From: Rhodoferax sp. OV413
GTDB taxonomy: Bacteria > Pseudomonadota > Gammaproteobacteria > Burkholderiales > Burkholderiaceae_C
Reading direction: 5' to 3'
Assembly (NCBI GenBank): GCA_945861785.1
Contig: CAMAWD010000004.1
Span: forward strand, 80,575 to 144,574
Length of the DNA: 64,000 nucleotides
In this document: positions 38,455 through 49,313 of the stretch, piece after piece
Position numbering within the stretch: position 1 is the first letter of the stretch
How the letters are laid out: every line of letters starts with the position of its first letter
Made by a program: the position numbers and the translations under genes
The notes under the pieces: generated by a model
What the model was told of the DNA's origin: nothing
What the model saw: the letters and a program-made list of their open reading frames with translations, nothing else
Database searches by the model: none

Positions 38455-39204
38455 TCAGGCACCAGGCAGCAGGTGCATCAACTGCCCGATGATCGCACGC
38501 GCATGTTGGCTCGCGACATGGGTCACGAAATGCTGGAAATCTGTTGGCGAATCCTCGTCCGAGCGGTCGGATATTGTCCTGACCGCCGCAAACGGAATGC
38601 CATAGTCATGGCAGACCTGCGCCACTGCCGCGCCTTCCATTTCCAGGGCCAGCGGCTCCATGCCAGCACCCCGCAACGCTGACCGGATCAGCGCAGCGGA
38701 CCGCGCGGTGGACACGAACTGGTCGCCGCTGGCGATCAGGCCCTGGTGCAGCCTGGGTGCGCGCACTGGCACGTCCACGCGCGGGCTGGCAAGGCTTATG
38801 CGGCAGGCCTCGGCCAGCAGAGCGGACAAATCGGCATCGCAGCCAAAACCCGCGCGCCCGTACAGCGGGATTTCGAACCGTGGGAACAGCGGGGATGCAT
38901 CCATGTCGTGCTGCACGAATCCGGTTGCCACGACCAGGTCGCCGACGTGCACATCGTCCCCGAGGCCTCCCGCAACACCCGTGAAGACGACGCGTTGTAC
39001 CGCAAAAGCCTCGATCAGGGTGGTGGTGGTGGTCGCGGCTGCCACCTTTCCAATGCGCGACAGCGCCAACACCACGGACTGGCCACGCAAATGCCCTTGC
39101 CAGTAATCCCGGCCCGCCCGTTGCACGCGGCGCGCTCCGTGCAACTGTTCGATCAGGCCCTGCTGCTCCTGCGCCAGGGCGCTCAGAATTGCGGTGGTGG
39201 CCAA
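38455..39204 (-). CDS. mtnN: 5'-methylthioadenosine/S-adenosylhomocysteine nucleosidase family protein
   Basis: The 249-residue protein has the nucleoside phosphorylase fold. It starts MATTAILSALAQEQQGLIEQL, with the typical catalytic Glu in the early helix, followed by VVFTGVAGGLGDDVHVGDLVVAT and MEGAAVAQVCHDYGIPF, and a late Asp in RTISDRSDE. MtnN cleaves MTA and SAH, recycling methionine and adenine. It is the last gene after fadD on the minus strand, 11 bp away. Confidence 0.88.
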   Translation of the reverse strand: MATTAILSALAQEQQGLIEQLHGARRVQRAGRDYWQGHLRGQSVVLALSRIGKVAAATTTTTLIEAFAVQRVVFTGVAGGLGDDVHVGDLVVATGFVQHDMDASPLFPRFEIPLYGRAGFGCDADLSALLAEACRISLASPRVDVPVRAPRLHQGLIASGDQFVSTARSAALIRSALRGAGMEPLALEMEGAAVAQVCHDYGIPFAAVRTISDRSDEDSPTDFQHFVTHVASQHARAIIGQLMHLLPGA

Positions 39205-39215
39205 ACCCGTGTTGC

Positions 39216-40889
39216 CTACTTGTCGCGCAGCTCGCGGCGAAGGATCTTGCCCACGGGGGTCTTGGGAAGTTCGGCGCGGAACTCGATGACCTTTGGCTGC
39301 TTGTAACCAGTGAGGTTTTCCTTGCAGTAGGCGCGTACGTCGGCTTCGTTGAGCGCGGAGTCTTTCTTGACGATCACGAGCTTGACTGCTTCGCCGGTTT
39401 TGGCGTCAGGCACACCGACACAGGCGCACTCCAGCACGCCGGGCAACTGGGAGACCACGTCCTCGAGTTCGGTGGGGAACACGTTGAAACCGCTGACCAG
39501 CACCATGTCCTTCTTGCGGTCCACGATCTTGAAAAATCCACGCTCGTCCATGGTGCCGATGTCACCCGACTTGAAGTACCCGTCTGGTGTCATCACCTTG
39601 GCGGTTTCGTCTGGCCGCTGCCAGTAGCCCGCCATCACTTGCGGTCCCTTGATCGCGATTTCGCCGGCCTGCCCCGGGCCGACCTCGTTGCCCTCGTCGT
39701 CGAGCAGTTTCATCCAGGTGTTGGGCAGCGGCACACCGATGGAGCCGCTGTATTCGGTGGCAGTCGCAGGGTTGCCACAGGCGGTGGGTGAGGTTTCGCT
39801 GAGCCCGTAACCCTCCAGGATCGGGGAGCCGGTCTTCTGGAGCCACAACCTGGCGACCGCGCTCTGCACCGCCGTGCCACCGCCGGTCGAGCCTTTCAGG
39901 TGGCTCCAGTCGACGGTCTTGAAATCGGGGTGGTTGGCCATGCCGCTGAACAGGGTGTTGACAGCCGGCATGACGTGGATCCGGTGCTTGGAGAGTTCCT
40001 TGAACATTGCGGGCAGGTCGCGCGGGTTGGGAATCAGAATCAGCTTGCCGCCCATGCGCATGGACAACATCATGCAATAGGTGAACGCAAAGATATGGTA
40101 CAGCGGCAGCGCGCAGACCGAAGTCGGTTGTTCGTTCGGCGCTATCTTGGCCATCAGTGGCGCACCCCAGGCTTCGTTTTGCAACACGTTGGCCACCAGG
40201 TTGCGGTGCAGCAGCACTGCGCCCTTCGAGACACCGGTGGTGCCGCCGGTGTACTGCAGGACCGCCACGTCGTCGCCCTTGATCGGCGGCTTTTTCAATG
40301 TGGCGGCAGTGCCCTGGGCAACAGCCTGGTTGAAGCGGACCGCTGCCGGAAGGTTGAAGGCCGGAACCAGCTTTTTGGAATGCCGAACCACATAGTTGAC
40401 CAGCGCGCCCTTGAGCAAGCCGAGCTGGTCACCCATGGCGCACAGCACAACGTGTTTGACCTGGGTCGACGCGATGCACTTTTCCAGCGTGGTGGCAAAG
40501 TTCTCCAGGATCACGATCGCCTTGGCGCCCGAGTCCTTCAACTGGTGCTCCAGCTCGCGCGGGGTGTACAGGGGGTTGATGTTCACAAGCACCATGCCGG
40601 CGCGCAGGATCGCAGCCACCGCTACCGGGTACTGCGGCACATTGGGCATCATGACCGCGACCCGGTCTCCCTTGGCCAGGCCCAGGTTTTGCAGGTAGGC
40701 AGCGAAGGCCTGGCTCAGGCTGTCGGTCTGGGCATAGGTGATGTCCCGGCCCATGAAGCTGTACGCCACCTTGGGCCCGTACTTCGCGAAGCTGTCATCC
40801 ATCAAAGCGACGATCGACCCATATTGCGCCACGTCGATGTCGGCCGGTACGCCCGGCGGATAACTTCCGAGCCAGATGCGGTCAGTCAT
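39216..40889 (-). CDS. fadD: Long-chain fatty acid--CoA ligase
   Basis: The 557-residue ANL enzyme has the phosphate loop YTGGTTGVSKGAVLLHRN and the GYGLSETSP core. The hinge is YFKSGDIGTMDERGFFKIVDRKKD and the catalytic Lys lies in TPVGKILRRELRDK. Length and N-terminus (TDRIWLGSYPPGVPADID) match FadD of Burkholderiales. It activates fatty acids to acyl-CoA for beta-oxidation. It should not be confused with the ligase at 8.4 kb, which is paired with a carrier protein. Confidence 0.93.
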   Translation of the reverse strand: MTDRIWLGSYPPGVPADIDVAQYGSIVALMDDSFAKYGPKVAYSFMGRDITYAQTDSLSQAFAAYLQNLGLAKGDRVAVMMPNVPQYPVAVAAILRAGMVLVNINPLYTPRELEHQLKDSGAKAIVILENFATTLEKCIASTQVKHVVLCAMGDQLGLLKGALVNYVVRHSKKLVPAFNLPAAVRFNQAVAQGTAATLKKPPIKGDDVAVLQYTGGTTGVSKGAVLLHRNLVANVLQNEAWGAPLMAKIAPNEQPTSVCALPLYHIFAFTYCMMLSMRMGGKLILIPNPRDLPAMFKELSKHRIHVMPAVNTLFSGMANHPDFKTVDWSHLKGSTGGGTAVQSAVARLWLQKTGSPILEGYGLSETSPTACGNPATATEYSGSIGVPLPNTWMKLLDDEGNEVGPGQAGEIAIKGPQVMAGYWQRPDETAKVMTPDGYFKSGDIGTMDERGFFKIVDRKKDMVLVSGFNVFPTELEDVVSQLPGVLECACVGVPDAKTGEAVKLVIVKKDSALNEADVRAYCKENLTGYKQPKVIEFRAELPKTPVGKILRRELRDK

Positions 40890-40955
40890 GGTCTGTTCTC
40901 CAGTTGTCTGCAGGTCGGCTTGCCGTATCCGTGGGTAGCCGCTCCCCGGGGCTGC

Positions 40956-42391
<1,436 letters not shown>

Positions 42392-42395
<4 letters not shown>

Positions 42396-42727
42396 GCTTT
42401 GTCTCCGCTGGTTGCCGCGCCTGTGGCGGAGCCCTTCTTTTCCTTCTTCCTGAACATCTCCAGCATTCGCCGTGTGACGAGGAAACCGCCGAAGATGTTG
42501 ACCGAAGCCAGCGCCACTGCCAGCACGCCCATGGTCTTTCCGAGAGTGGTCTCGGTCATTGCCGCTGCCAGCATCGCGCCGACGATGACGATCGCCGAAA
42601 TCGCATTGGTGACTGCCATCAGCGGGGTATGCAGGGCCGGTGTGACTGTCCAGACCACGTGGTAACCCACGTAGATGGCCAGCACAAAGATGATCAGGTT
42701 GGTGATGGTGGGGGAAACAAGGTCCAT
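42392..42727 (-). CDS. pntAb: NAD(P) transhydrogenase subunit alpha part 2
   Basis: The small 111-residue membrane subunit starts at 42727 (MDLVSPTITNLIIFVLAIYVGYHVVW) behind a GGAGAG site. It has three to four hydrophobic helices (TPLMAVTNAISAIVIVGAML) and a basic tail RRMLEMFRKKEKK. In E. coli this segment is fused to PntA. Here it is a separate gene, the three-subunit form seen in many alpha- and betaproteobacteria. Confidence 0.93.
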
Positions 42728-42782
42728 TTTTACTCTCCGTGGCAATTCAGTGGGGTCTCTCGCGGCGGGTGCAGCTGAGGGA

Positions 42783-43910
42783 CTACTTTCGCTTGACTTC
42801 GCCGCCCTGCGTCATCAGGCAGGCCGCCACGATGTCGTCGTTCAGGTCCACCTGCAAAGTGCCATCCTTGGTGATGATCAATTTCAGGAAGTCCAGCACG
42901 TTGCGCGCATACAGCGACGACGAGTCGGCCGCGACCAGTGCCGGCAGGTTGGTCTCGCCAACAATCGTCACCCCGTGCTTGACCACGGTGCGGTCGGCTT
43001 CGGACAGCGGGCAGTTGCCGCCACCGTTGGGGCCCTTGCCGGCGGCGATGTCGATGATCACCGAGCCGGGCTTCATGCTTGCCACCATCTCCTCGGTGAT
43101 CAGCGTAGGCGCCGCGCGCCCGGGAATCAGGGCCGTGGAGATCACCACGTCGGCCTGTGCCACGCGTTTGGCCACTTCGATCTTCTGGCGCTCCAGCCAG
43201 CTGGCTGGCATCGGTTTGGCATAACCGCCAACCCCGACCGCAGCTTCTTTTTCCTCCGGCGTGTCATAAGAAACGTCGATGAACTTGCCGCCGAGGGATT
43301 CCACCTGTTCCTTGACGCTGGGGCGCACGTCGGAGGCCTCGATCACCGCGCCCAGGCGTTTGGCGGTGGCGATTGCCTGCAGGCCTGCGACACCCACACC
43401 CAGGATGACCACGCGCGCTGCCTTGACCGTGCCGGCGGCTGTCATCAGCATCGGGAAGAAGCGCTGGTATTTGTCGGCGGCGATCATCACCGCCTTGTAG
43501 CCGGCGATGTTGGCCTGGGAAGACAACACGTCCATGCTTTGGGCGCGGGTCGTGCGGGGGGCCGCCTCCAGCGCGAAACTGGTCAGCCCGGCAACGGCCA
43601 GGCGCTGGAGCCCGGGTGCATCGAACGGGTTGAGCATGCCGACCAGGGCCGTCCCGGGCTGCATCATGGCGGCCTCGGCGTCTGACGGGCTGCGCACCTT
43701 GAGCACCAGCGCACAGGCCAGGGCGCCGGCCGCGTCCGTGATTTCCGCTCCGGCCGCCGTGTAAGCCGCATCCGTCACGCTGGCCGCAACGCCGGCGCCG
43801 GACTGGATGCGCAGCGTGTGCCCCTGGGTCTTGAGTTTTTTTGCAGTCTCTGGGGTGATGGCGACGCGGGTCTCGCCGATCGTGGTCTCTGCCGGAATGC
43901 CAATGAGCAT
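42783..43910 (-). CDS. pntAa: NAD(P) transhydrogenase subunit alpha part 1
   Basis: The 375-residue soluble subunit carries NAD-binding domain I, related to alanine dehydrogenase. The N-terminus is MLIGIPAETTIGETRVAITPET and the nucleotide loop VVILGVGVAGLQAIATAKRLGA, followed by the mobile-loop region EKEAAVGVGGYAKPM. It works with PntAb and PntB. It is divergent from the NUDIX gene, and the 137-bp gap contains the pnt promoter region, with no motif I can name. Confidence 0.95.
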   Translation of the reverse strand: MLIGIPAETTIGETRVAITPETAKKLKTQGHTLRIQSGAGVAASVTDAAYTAAGAEITDAAGALACALVLKVRSPSDAEAAMMQPGTALVGMLNPFDAPGLQRLAVAGLTSFALEAAPRTTRAQSMDVLSSQANIAGYKAVMIAADKYQRFFPMLMTAAGTVKAARVVILGVGVAGLQAIATAKRLGAVIEASDVRPSVKEQVESLGGKFIDVSYDTPEEKEAAVGVGGYAKPMPASWLERQKIEVAKRVAQADVVISTALIPGRAAPTLITEEMVASMKPGSVIIDIAAGKGPNGGGNCPLSEADRTVVKHGVTIVGETNLPALVAADSSSLYARNVLDFLKLIITKDGTLQVDLNDDIVAACLMTQGGEVKRK

Positions 43911-44047
43911 GTGCTGCTCCTATTTTTTGGAACAAGATGGGATTTGGACTGAAGCTTACATGAGTTTGACAAGGGCGCTCAAGCTTGCGGGGCGTCTGTG
44001 TGGCGGCGCAGTCGTTGCGGGAGCAGGCCCTCAAGGGATAATTTGGC

Positions 44048-44554
44048 ATGCCGAATCGCTGGAAACCCAACGTAACCGTGGCCGCAGTCATTGAACGTGA
44101 TCGCCGGTTTCTGCTGGTCGAGGAGCAGACCGCCGAGGGCTTGCGCCTGAACAACCCGGCCGGCCATCTGGACCCCGGGGAGTCCTTGGTGCAGGGCTGC
44201 ATACGGGAGACGCTGGAAGAAACCGCGCATGGGTTTCGCCCCACCGCGCTGGTTGGGGTTTACCTCTCACGCCTGCCCAGCCTGTCGCGCGGGACCGACA
44301 TGCCGCAGACCATCACCTATCTGCGTTTCGCATTTTGCGGCGAGTTGGGAGAGTTCCTGGCGCAGCGGCGGCTGGACCATGCCATTGTGCGCACCGTATG
44401 GCTGACCGCCGACGAGATTCGTGCCAGCGTGCAGGTGCACCGCAGCCCGGTGTTGCTGCAGTGCACCGAGGACTACCTGGCGGGCGCGCGTTACCCGATC
44501 GAACTTTTGCACAGCGACCTGGGTGGCGCACCGCGCGTGAACGCACAGGGATAA
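44048..44554 (+). CDS. NUDIX hydrolase (NudJ-like phosphatase)
   Basis: The 168-residue protein has a complete NUDIX box, [25 protein letters not shown] region, with the REXXEE-type metal ligands. The flanking core is [20 protein letters not shown]. It lies 7 bp before mnmA. In E. coli nudJ is also next to mnmA, which supports a NudJ-like role in hydrolysing thiamin pyrimidine pyrophosphate or nucleotides. The substrate remains inference. Confidence 0.88.
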   Translation: MPNRWKPNVTVAAVIERDRRFLLVEEQTAEGLRLNNPAGHLDPGESLVQGCIRETLEETAHGFRPTALVGVYLSRLPSLSRGTDMPQTITYLRFAFCGELGEFLAQRRLDHAIVRTVWLTADEIRASVQVHRSPVLLQCTEDYLAGARYPIELLHSDLGGAPRVNAQG

Positions 44555-44561
44555 TCGGCTG

Positions 44562-45797
44562 ATGGCGCGAGAACGGGTTGTGGTCGGATTGAGTGGCGGC
44601 GTTGACTCCGCGGTGACTGCGCACCTGCTCAAGCAGCAGGGTTATGAGGTCATCGGCATCTTCATGAAGAACTGGGAAGACGACGACGATACCGAATACT
44701 GCTCTTCGAACATCGACTTCGTGGATGCTGCGGCCGTGGCCGACGTGATCGGCATCGAGATCGAACATGTGAATTTTGCCGCGCAGTACAAGGACCGCGT
44801 ATTTGCCGAGTTCCTGCGCGAATACCAGGCCGGACGCACGCCCAACCCGGACATCCTGTGCAATGCCGAGATCAAGTTCAAGGCCTTCCTGGACCACGCC
44901 ATTCGCCTGGGTGCGCACAAGATCGCCACCGGCCACTATGCCCGGGTGCGGCTGAACGCGGCAAGCCAGCGGTACGAACTTCTCAAGGGCCTGGACCCGA
45001 CCAAGGACCAGAGTTATTTTCTTCACCGCCTGGACCAGGGCCAGTTGTCGCGCACCCTGTTTCCGGTCGGGGAACTGCGCAAAGTCGACGTGCGCCGGAT
45101 CGCGACCGAGATCGGCCTTCCAAACGCGCGCAAGAAAGACTCCACTGGCATCTGTTTCATTGGCGAGCGCCCGTTTCGCGATTTTCTGAACCGCTATATC
45201 GCCCGCGAGCCCGGGCCGATCAAGGACGTGTCTGGCCGCACCGTGGGGCGGCATGTCGGCTTGAGCTTCTACACGATCGGGCAACGGCAAGGCCTGGGAA
45301 TTGGCGGGATTCGCGACCAGGGAGCCCAGCGTGGCGGCGGTGAACATGCGCCGTGGTTTGTCGCGCGCAAGGACATGGCAAACAACATTTTGTGGGTTGT
45401 GCAGGGGCATGAACATCCGTGGCTGCAGTACGCCGCCCTGTTGGCCGACGATGTGAGCTGGGTTGCGGGCGAGGCACCGCCGCCGGGTGGGCTGGCGGCC
45501 AAGACGCGCTACCGCCAACAGGATGCGCCGTGCCGGCTGTCTTTCGATGGCACCGCCGCCGCACCGCTCAGGCTTGAATTTGCCGAGCCGCAATGGGCCG
45601 TCACGCCCGGCCAATCGGCCGTGTTGTACGACGGCGAGGTTTGCCTGGGCGGAGGCGTGATCCTGTCAGCGACTCAAAACGGGATGTCGTCGTCCATGTC
45701 GTCAAAACCGCTCGACGGCCTGGCGGCTGGGGCCGGTGCCGGTGGCCGCGGAGCGGCAGCTGCCGGGCGCGAGGCCGGCGCGCTGGGGCGGGTGTAA
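44562..45797 (+). CDS. mnmA: tRNA-specific 2-thiouridylase MnmA, with antisense-overlap C-terminal extension
   Basis: The enzyme thiolates U34 of Lys, Glu and Gln tRNAs. It has the PP-loop [15 protein letters not shown], the first catalytic Cys in [15 protein letters not shown], and the second in [13 protein letters not shown]. Family homology ends near GGGVILSA at about residue 370. The frame then runs ~40 residues further (low-complexity Gly/Ala/Arg) through the antisense of the ssb 3' end, overlapping ssb by 124 bp. The tail is probably a product of a lost stop codon rather than a domain. Confidence 0.95.
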   Translation: MARERVVVGLSGGVDSAVTAHLLKQQGYEVIGIFMKNWEDDDDTEYCSSNIDFVDAAAVADVIGIEIEHVNFAAQYKDRVFAEFLREYQAGRTPNPDILCNAEIKFKAFLDHAIRLGAHKIATGHYARVRLNAASQRYELLKGLDPTKDQSYFLHRLDQGQLSRTLFPVGELRKVDVRRIATEIGLPNARKKDSTGICFIGERPFRDFLNRYIAREPGPIKDVSGRTVGRHVGLSFYTIGQRQGLGIGGIRDQGAQRGGGEHAPWFVARKDMANNILWVVQGHEHPWLQYAALLADDVSWVAGEAPPPGGLAAKTRYRQQDAPCRLSFDGTAAAPLRLEFAEPQWAVTPGQSAVLYDGEVCLGGGVILSATQNGMSSSMSSKPLDGLAAGAGAGGRGAAAAGREAGALGRV

Positions 45798-46177
45798 CCG
45801 CCGCCGCCGCCGCCCTCTTCGCCGCCAGGGCCACCCATGCCTTGGCGGCTGCCCAGCAACTGCATCTCGGTGGCGATGATGTCGCAGGTGTTTTGCTCCA
45901 CACCGTCCTTGTTGGTGAACTTGCCGTATTTCAGGCGACCTTCCACGTAGATCGGGTTTCCCTTCTTGACGTATTCACCGGCAATTTCGGCCAGCCGGTC
46001 AAAAAACGTGATGCGGTGCCACTGCGTGTCTTCGATGGACTCTCCGGTCGCCTTGTCCTTGCGGCGGCTTGAAGTCGCCAGCGTGACGGTGGCCACAGCC
46101 TGACCGGAGGGCAAATAACGGACCTCCGGGTCGCGGCCGCAGTTTCCGACCAGAATCACCTTGTTCACTGATGCCAT
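45674..46177 (-). CDS. ssb: Single-stranded DNA-binding protein
   Basis: The 167-residue protein starts at 46177 ([23 protein letters not shown]). It has the OB fold in residues 1-110, a Gly/Pro/Ala-rich linker, and the acidic tip DDMDDDIPF that recruits replication and repair partners. It coats ssDNA as a tetramer. Its last 124 bp overlap the mnmA frame tail to tail. The 46178-46454 region upstream holds no other gene. Confidence 0.97.
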   Translation of the reverse strand: MASVNKVILVGNCGRDPEVRYLPSGQAVATVTLATSSRRKDKATGESIEDTQWHRITFFDRLAEIAGEYVKKGNPIYVEGRLKYGKFTNKDGVEQNTCDIIATEMQLLGSRQGMGGPGGEEGGGGGGYTRPSAPASRPAAAAPRPPAPAPAARPSSGFDDMDDDIPF

Positions 46178-46454
46178 GTTGAGCTCCAAATAGTGGATGA
46201 ATTATCAGCGTATCGCGAACTTGGTGGATTCCGTCAACAAGCGCCCACCGCTTGTCCCCCTTTTGCGGGACAGTTGCGGGGCGAGCAGGCTGCTCGCCCG
46301 GCATGTTGCGAGCATGGCCGGCTTCACGCGCAGGGGGTGTAAACGAAACCGCCCCCTCGGGCGTTGAAGGGTGAGTGCCGCTTTGGGCGGGGACGCGGGC
46401 CGGCACCTTTCGACATAATTCGACAGCGACATATTTTCAACAAGGACTTCGAGC

Positions 46455-46775
46455 ATGAAACAAACCACCCGCAGGATATTCATGATGCAGGTTGCCGCAG
46501 GCAGCTCTGTGTTGGTTGCATCGGGCGCCATGGCGCAGGCTGCAGCCGCCAAACTGGACGAAAAAGACCCACAGGCCGTGGCGCTGGGATATGCGGCCGA
46601 CAGCACCAAGGTCGACGCCAAAAAGTACACCAAACACAAGGCTGAGCAGAAGTGCAGCACCTGCCAGCTGTACACCGGCAAGGGCAAGGACCCGATGGGC
46701 CCGTGTTCGCTGTTCCCGGGCAAGCAGGTCGCTGCAGCTGGGTGGTGCAGCGCCTGGGTCAAGAAGGCCGCGTAG
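46455..46775 (+). CDS. High-potential iron-sulphur protein (HiPIP)
   Basis: The 106-residue precursor has a twin-arginine-type signal (TTRRIFMMQVAAGSS, then GAMAQA), so it is folded and exported to the periplasm. The mature part carries the HiPIP cluster ligands in QKCSTCQLY, GPCSLFPGK and AGWCSAW, four Cys for a [4Fe-4S]3+/2+ centre. HiPIPs carry electrons between cytochromes or to photosynthetic centres. In Rhodopseudomonas the HiPIP PioC works with the decaheme PioA and barrel PioB, and homologues of both are encoded here at 57-60 kb. A functional link is inference. Confidence 0.92.
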   Translation: MKQTTRRIFMMQVAAGSSVLVASGAMAQAAAAKLDEKDPQAVALGYAADSTKVDAKKYTKHKAEQKCSTCQLYTGKGKDPMGPCSLFPGKQVAAAGWCSAWVKKAA

Positions 46776-46985
46776 GCAAAGTTCGGCGCGGTCAGCCCCG
46801 CAAGTGGGGTCTGGCCGGTGCCGGGCCGGCTCGCACAGTCCAGGACGCAGGCCTGGCTGTTCGGCCAGATCGGAGGCGCTTGCCTGGACATCGGCCCGGC
46901 TGTTTTCGGTCCGCCGCGCGGGTTGTTGCGAAAATGGTGATCTGTTGTGCGCCGCGTCCGCCGCGCCACGAACCCAGGATGCCCG

Positions 46986-48557
46986 ATGACCCGCCCTCGC
47001 AAAGTCCTTTTCATCTCGGCCGACCAATGGCGTGGCGAGTGCCTTTCGGCGCTCGGACACCCGGTGGTCAAGACACCGCATCTGGACGCGCTGGCGGCAG
47101 ACGGTGTGTTGTTTCGCAAACACTTCGCGGTCACATCTCCGTGCGGCCCGTCGCGCTCCAGCATGCAGACCGGTCTGTACCTGATGAACCACCGCTCCGG
47201 GCGCAACGGCACGCCGCTCGACCGCCGGCACACCAACATTGCACATGAAGTGCGCAAGATTGGCCTGGACCCGGTCCTGTTTGGTTATACCGACACCAGC
47301 GCCGACCCGCGCGGCCTGGACCCGGCGGACCCGGCCCTGAGGACCTTCGAAGGCCCGCTGCCCGGTTACCGCATCGGCTTGCTGTTCCCGGACTACATGG
47401 CAGCCTGGATGAACGACCTTCGACGAAAGGGGTACCAGTTCGAGGGTCGGCGCGACGTGTACCAGCCCCAGCCCGGCTTCCGGAAGCCCGGGGACCGGGG
47501 CCACCGCTTCATCCCGACCCTGTTCAAGGCCCAGGACAGCGACACGAATTTCATGGCCAACGCGGTGCTCGACTGGTTGGGTGACCACCGCACCCAGGAC
47601 TGGTTCATGCATTGCGTCTTCCTGCGCCCGCATCCGCCGGTGATCACGCCGGAGCCCTATAACGCGATGTACGACCCGTCCGACGTGCCGTTTCCGCAGC
47701 GCAAGGGCACGCCGGAGGACGAAGCCGCGCAGCATCCCCACCTTGCGCAGTGGATCAAGACCTTTCAGCGGTCCGGCAAGTACGACGAGCACAACCCCAA
47801 CAACCTGGTGGACATGCCGGACCTTGAGTTGCGCCAGATGCGCGCCTGTTACTACGGCATGATGAACGAGGTGGACGACGCTGTAGGCCGGATCGTCGCC
47901 CACCTCAAGGCCACGGGCGAATACGAACACACGCTGATCGTGTTCACCTGCGACCACGGCGAAATGGGCGGCGACCACTACACCTGGGGCAAGGAGCTGT
48001 ACTTTGACCAGAGCTTTTACATCCCGCTGATCATCCGGGACCCCCGCCAGAGTGCGGATGCCGGGCGCGGGCGCCAGGTGGACGCCTTTACGGAGTCGGT
48101 CGACCTGATGCCCACCATGCTGCGATGGCTGGAGGCCGATGTTCCCGCGCAATGCGATGGGCGCTCTTTGCTGCCGTTTCTGGCGGGCGGCTTGCCGGTG
48201 AACTGGCGCCAAGAGGCGCACATGGAGCTCGATTTCCGGGCCGGCCCCTACGGCAGCAACGACGGCCAGAACGCCCTGGGCTTGGAGCCCGACCAGTGCC
48301 AGCTCGCGATCCTGCGCGGCGCCCGCTGGAAGTACGTATTTTTCGCGGCCTTGCCGCCCCTGCTGTTCGACCTGCAGAACGATCCCTGGGAGATGCGCGA
48401 TCTGTCGCGCGACCCGGCCCACCAGACGGTCATGCTGGAGATGGCGCAGAAGATGTTGTCCTGGCGGCTGGTCCAGCAGGAGCATGTGTTGACCAACCTG
48501 CACAACGGCCCGGACGGCGTGGAAGACCGCGGTCGCAGGCAGGGCCGCACTGCATAA
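46986..48557 (+). CDS. Sulfatase-family hydrolase, phosphonate/phosphodiester monoesterase-like
   Basis: The 523-residue protein (ATG 46986, MTRPRKVLFISADQWRGE) has the formylglycine motif CGPSRSS, where the Cys becomes the catalytic formylglycine. Metal sites are SADQWR at the N-terminus and FTCDHGEMGGDH. The stretch TSPCGPSRSSMQTGLYLMNH strongly resembles phosphonate monoester hydrolases of rhizobia and Burkholderia, which cleave phosphonate monoesters, phosphodiesters and sulphate esters. No signal peptide is seen. It needs a formylglycine-generating or anaerobic maturase encoded elsewhere. From 48558 to 48806 there is no gene I can support. Confidence 0.85.
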   Translation: MTRPRKVLFISADQWRGECLSALGHPVVKTPHLDALAADGVLFRKHFAVTSPCGPSRSSMQTGLYLMNHRSGRNGTPLDRRHTNIAHEVRKIGLDPVLFGYTDTSADPRGLDPADPALRTFEGPLPGYRIGLLFPDYMAAWMNDLRRKGYQFEGRRDVYQPQPGFRKPGDRGHRFIPTLFKAQDSDTNFMANAVLDWLGDHRTQDWFMHCVFLRPHPPVITPEPYNAMYDPSDVPFPQRKGTPEDEAAQHPHLAQWIKTFQRSGKYDEHNPNNLVDMPDLELRQMRACYYGMMNEVDDAVGRIVAHLKATGEYEHTLIVFTCDHGEMGGDHYTWGKELYFDQSFYIPLIIRDPRQSADAGRGRQVDAFTESVDLMPTMLRWLEADVPAQCDGRSLLPFLAGGLPVNWRQEAHMELDFRAGPYGSNDGQNALGLEPDQCQLAILRGARWKYVFFAALPPLLFDLQNDPWEMRDLSRDPAHQTVMLEMAQKMLSWRLVQQEHVLTNLHNGPDGVEDRGRRQGRTA

Positions 48558-48806
48558 TCTGGTGGCACGGACGGTGTGGCTTCGATTGCCGGCAGATTTT
48601 TTGTACTTGGGGGCTGGCCCAAGGGAGCGCTGTGCGACCAACCGGGTCAGAGTCATTTCTGACTTCGGTCCCGATGCGGTTTTGATGACCTTGCGCAGTT
48701 CCGGGGCGCTGACCACTGTAGTAAATTCCACAGTTCACATGTCCATTGCCAGCCTACAGCCCACATTGTCGATTTCCAAGCGCGCACCACGCGACGAGGC
48801 CGCCGC

Positions 48807-49313
48807 ATGAAACCCAGAACCAGGCGTGCGCTGATCGTGCTGGGGGCACTGGCCACTTTGGCCGTGGCCACGGCGCTGGTGTTGAATGCCTTCAACAGCA
48901 ACCTCGTGTTCTTTTTCAGTCCATCCCAGGTGTTTGCCAATGAAGCCCCGCGCGAACGCAGTTTCCGTATCGGCGGGTTGGTCGAAGAAGGCAGCCTGCA
49001 GCGCGAGGCCCAGGGCCTGACCGTTCGTTTCGCCGTGACCGACCGCGCTCAGAAGATCCCGGTGAGTTACACCGGCCTGTTGCCAGACCTGTTCAAGGAG
49101 GGCAAGGGCGTGGTGGCACAGGGCAAACTGGGGCCGGATGGCGTGTTTCGGGCAGACCAGGTGCTCGCCAAGCACGACGAAAACTACATGCCACCAGAAG
49201 CCGCCGAGGCGCTCAAGAATGCCAAACCCGGCGCGCAGCAGTCCATATCCACCCTGTCGACCGAAACATCCACACAGCCGGCCAAAACGCCAGCCGCAGG
49301 AGCCAAACCTTGA
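48807..49313 (+). CDS. ccmE: Cytochrome c maturation haem chaperone CcmE
   Basis: The 168-residue membrane-anchored protein has an N-terminal helix ([20 protein letters not shown]) and a periplasmic OB fold. The covalent haem site lies in [13 protein letters not shown] (HxxxY). CcmE receives haem from CcmABCD and passes it to CcmF. Its stop overlaps the ccmF start (ATGA-like). It is the first gene of ccmEFGHI on the + strand, while its usual upstream partners ccmABCD are ~6 kb away on the other strand. Confidence 0.95.
   Translation: MKPRTRRALIVLGALATLAVATALVLNAFNSNLVFFFSPSQVFANEAPRERSFRIGGLVEEGSLQREAQGLTVRFAVTDRAQKIPVSYTGLLPDLFKEGKGVVAQGKLGPDGVFRADQVLAKHDENYMPPEAAEALKNAKPGAQQSISTLSTETSTQPAKTPAAGAKP

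Noticed and set aside
48562-48810. 82-residue ORF whose stop overlaps the ccmE start
   Set aside because: The ATGA-like overlap is suggestive, but the sequence shows no family resemblance, no ribosome site and no CcmD-like features. The real ccmD is at 54.7 kb.
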